This document shows positions 62,878-64,000 of a stretch of 64,000 bases of DNA, in pieces. Positions within the stretch are counted from its first letter, which is position 1. The number at the start of each line of letters is the position of its first letter. The stretch is from Crocinitomicaceae bacterium (GTDB taxonomy: Bacteria > Bacteroidota > Bacteroidia > Flavobacteriales_D > Crocinitomicaceae), in contig JAQWHI010000018.1 of NCBI GenBank assembly GCA_029249445.1, positions 310,001 to 374,000 of the forward strand, in the 5' to 3' direction. The translations under genes and the position numbers were made by a program. The notes under the pieces are model-generated. The model searched no databases and was not told the origin of the DNA. It was given only the letters and a program-made list of their open reading frames with translations.

Positions 62878-63480
62878 ATGAAAAGTATACTTCTTACAAT
62901 ATCACTGATCTGTTCGTGCTCTAGTCATGCACAACTGTCTGAGACCGATATTGCCAAAATGCGAAAACAACACCTAAATGAGTTGACTGATACTAGCAGT
63001 AATTACCTAACAACTGAAGAAATTGCCGATTTTCAAGGACTAGATTACTATCCATTTGATTCATCCTTTCAAATACCTGCATTATTTATAAAAGACAAAG
63101 GAGAAAAATTCGAGATGCCAACATCCACGGAACGACTTCCTATTTACAGGAGATTTGGATATATCTATTTTACCATTGATTCTATTCCTTGTCAATTAAC
63201 AGTCTATCAAAACATCGATCTTTTAAAGCGCAATAGAAAGAAATATAAAAATTATTTATTCATCCCATTCAAAGACAAAACCACGCGGATCCAAACCTAT
63301 GGTGCTGGACGCTTTTTGGATTTTGAAAGGCCGAAATCAAAAAAAGTAATAGTTGATTTCAATATGTCCTATAATCCTTATTGCGCTTATTCATATCGGT
63401 ATTCCTGTCCTATCCCACCTAAAGAAAACACCTTGAATGTTGAAATTACCGCAGGGGAAAGAATTCCTTTGGGACATTAA
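62878..63480 (+). CDS. DUF1684 exported protein
   Basis: A 200-aa protein with a signal peptide (LLTISLICSCSSHAQ; signal peptidase I cleavage after SHA or a lipobox at LICSC are both possible). The DUF1684 core follows: DYYPFDSSFQIPALF, MPTSTERLPIYRRFGYIYF, KNYLFIPFKDKTT and VDFNMSYNPYCAYSYRYSCPIPP, where the NPYCAY..CP block is diagnostic. The function is unknown. It follows yggS by 9 bp. Confidence 0.88.
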   Translation: MKSILLTISLICSCSSHAQLSETDIAKMRKQHLNELTDTSSNYLTTEEIADFQGLDYYPFDSSFQIPALFIKDKGEKFEMPTSTERLPIYRRFGYIYFTIDSIPCQLTVYQNIDLLKRNRKKYKNYLFIPFKDKTTRIQTYGAGRFLDFERPKSKKVIVDFNMSYNPYCAYSYRYSCPIPPKENTLNVEITAGERIPLGH

Positions 63481-63507
63481 TCTAGGAGTAACAACCTAAA
63501 TTATCGC

Positions 63508-64000
63508 CTATTTTTGAATTTGAATAAACAACTCTGATCCTCTCCTCGAGGCTACAGAATTGTAACACTCTTCGAAACTGACCTTGGAAAAGAGACGAAA
63601 ATAATTTTGATATTCCTCTGCATTTCCACCATATGGTGGACCTCCATCAAATTCAACACCAAACATGAGTCCAATCAACTTTCCACCGTCGACAAGTAAT
63701 TCATGACACTTATCCGCATACAATTGTCGCAGCAACGGGTCTATCGCACAAAACATTGTTTGCTCAACGATTATATCATAAACACCATCATGATTGAAAA
63801 AATCGCCCAAATGTATATGACTGATAGGAAAACTTGGTATTCTCGATCTTAAATTGGCCAAAGCAGTTTCAGCGAAATCAACAACATGAACATTTGTAAA
63901 CCCAAGACGCGACAAATATTCTGCCTCATGCCCATTGCCACAACCTGGAATTAAAATCCGTAGATTTTTTTCTTGAACTTGATCAAAATATACTTTAATT
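63508..64000 (-). CDS. Thiopurine methyltransferase-like SAM-dependent methyltransferase, 5' end cut by window edge
   Basis: The frame is open to the right edge; an internal Met at 63915 is not the start because the SAM motif ILIPGCGNGHEAEYL lies upstream of it. Visible parts are that motif I, the acidic VHVVDFAETAL, the YDIIVEQTMFCAIDP core and GPPYGGNAEEYQNYF near the C-terminus, all as in the TPMT family. Bacterial members methylate thiols or chalcogens (for example selenium or tellurium compounds). It is convergent with the DUF1684 gene. Confidence 0.88.
   Translation of the reverse strand, partial: IKVYFDQVQEKNLRILIPGCGNGHEAEYLSRLGFTNVHVVDFAETALANLRSRIPSFPISHIHLGDFFNHDGVYDIIVEQTMFCAIDPLLRQLYADKCHELLVDGGKLIGLMFGVEFDGGPPYGGNAEEYQNYFRLFSKVSFEECYNSVASRRGSELFIQIQK

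Overview
The window looks like a chromosomal core region of a Bacteroidota member, most likely Flavobacteriales. I lean towards the Crocinitomicaceae/Cryomorphaceae side, but that is only an impression from protein flavour. Evidence: AT-rich DNA; Bacteroidota-type promoters (TTG, about 19 bp, TAnnTTTG) before several operons instead of -35/-10 boxes; type IX secretion traits (a PorD/DUF4835 protein, a cargo with a C-terminal sorting domain, a gliding-type C-terminal domain); the long NusB, the extended GAPDH, the DUF3276 PUR-like protein, and the bamD-rpoZ-coaBC-porD-recN gene order. I see no tRNA, rRNA, CRISPR, IS or prophage module. No intergenic gap exceeds about 200 bp.

Layout. 1-4937 (minus): dapF, an unknown protein, a GNAT, mltG, a glycosylasparaginase and a beta-mannosidase cut by the left edge. 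5067-9078 (plus): an HtrA protease, the primary sigma factor and an extended GAPDH, the last two with clear terminators. 9135-13621 (minus): a T9SS cargo, a lipoprotein, yajC, DUF1573, nusB and leucine dehydrogenase. 13705-23724 (plus): an ABC exporter, the DUF3276 protein, parA-parB-DUF5683, then dapB-lepB-wbqC-like, a secreted EEP-family protein and a flavoprotein. 23711-26177 (minus): a propeller-like secreted protein and malate dehydrogenase. 26339-28337 (plus): an ECF sigma factor with a probable membrane regulator. 28395-34326 (minus): a GSCFA protein, recN, porD, coaBC, omega and bamD. 34395-42638 (minus): an M23/LysM peptidase, then an eight-gene operon of barrel protein-prmC-ligA-DUF6913-like-dapA-nrnA-two FKBP lipoproteins. 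42706-50566: a mixed block (EamA transporter, DUF58, DUF4301, methyltransferase, NarL-type regulator, ilvE, recQ). 50593-53672 (minus): a LexA-like XRE/S24 repressor and an unknown-ABC ATPase-YihY operon. 53766-63480 (plus): rlmI-like, MATE and fmt; HU; trmH-like; bTHX; serC-serA; DUF1015-yggS-DUF1684. A TPMT-like methyltransferase is cut by the right edge.

How the genes fit together. Wall and envelope supply is spread over the window: dapA, dapB and dapF feed diaminopimelate to peptidoglycan; MltG and the M23 enzyme remodel the wall; BamD, YajC, LepB, PorD and the FKBP lipoproteins serve protein export and outer-membrane assembly. Information processing is represented by sigma, omega, NusB, LigA, RecN, RecQ, ParAB, HU, PrmC, Fmt and rRNA/tRNA methylases. 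Amino-acid metabolism includes leucine dehydrogenase, IlvE and SerC/SerA.

Nothing here is an obvious new defence or mobile system. The most promising leads are the DUF1015 protein with a DGHHR motif beside serC-serA, the ECF sigma partner with a duplicated N-terminal motif and a gliding-type C-terminus, the unknown-ABC-YihY operon, the adjacent beta-mannosidase/glycosylasparaginase pair, two DnaA-box-like 9-mers upstream of HU, and an extended bTHX with an inverted repeat in its leader.
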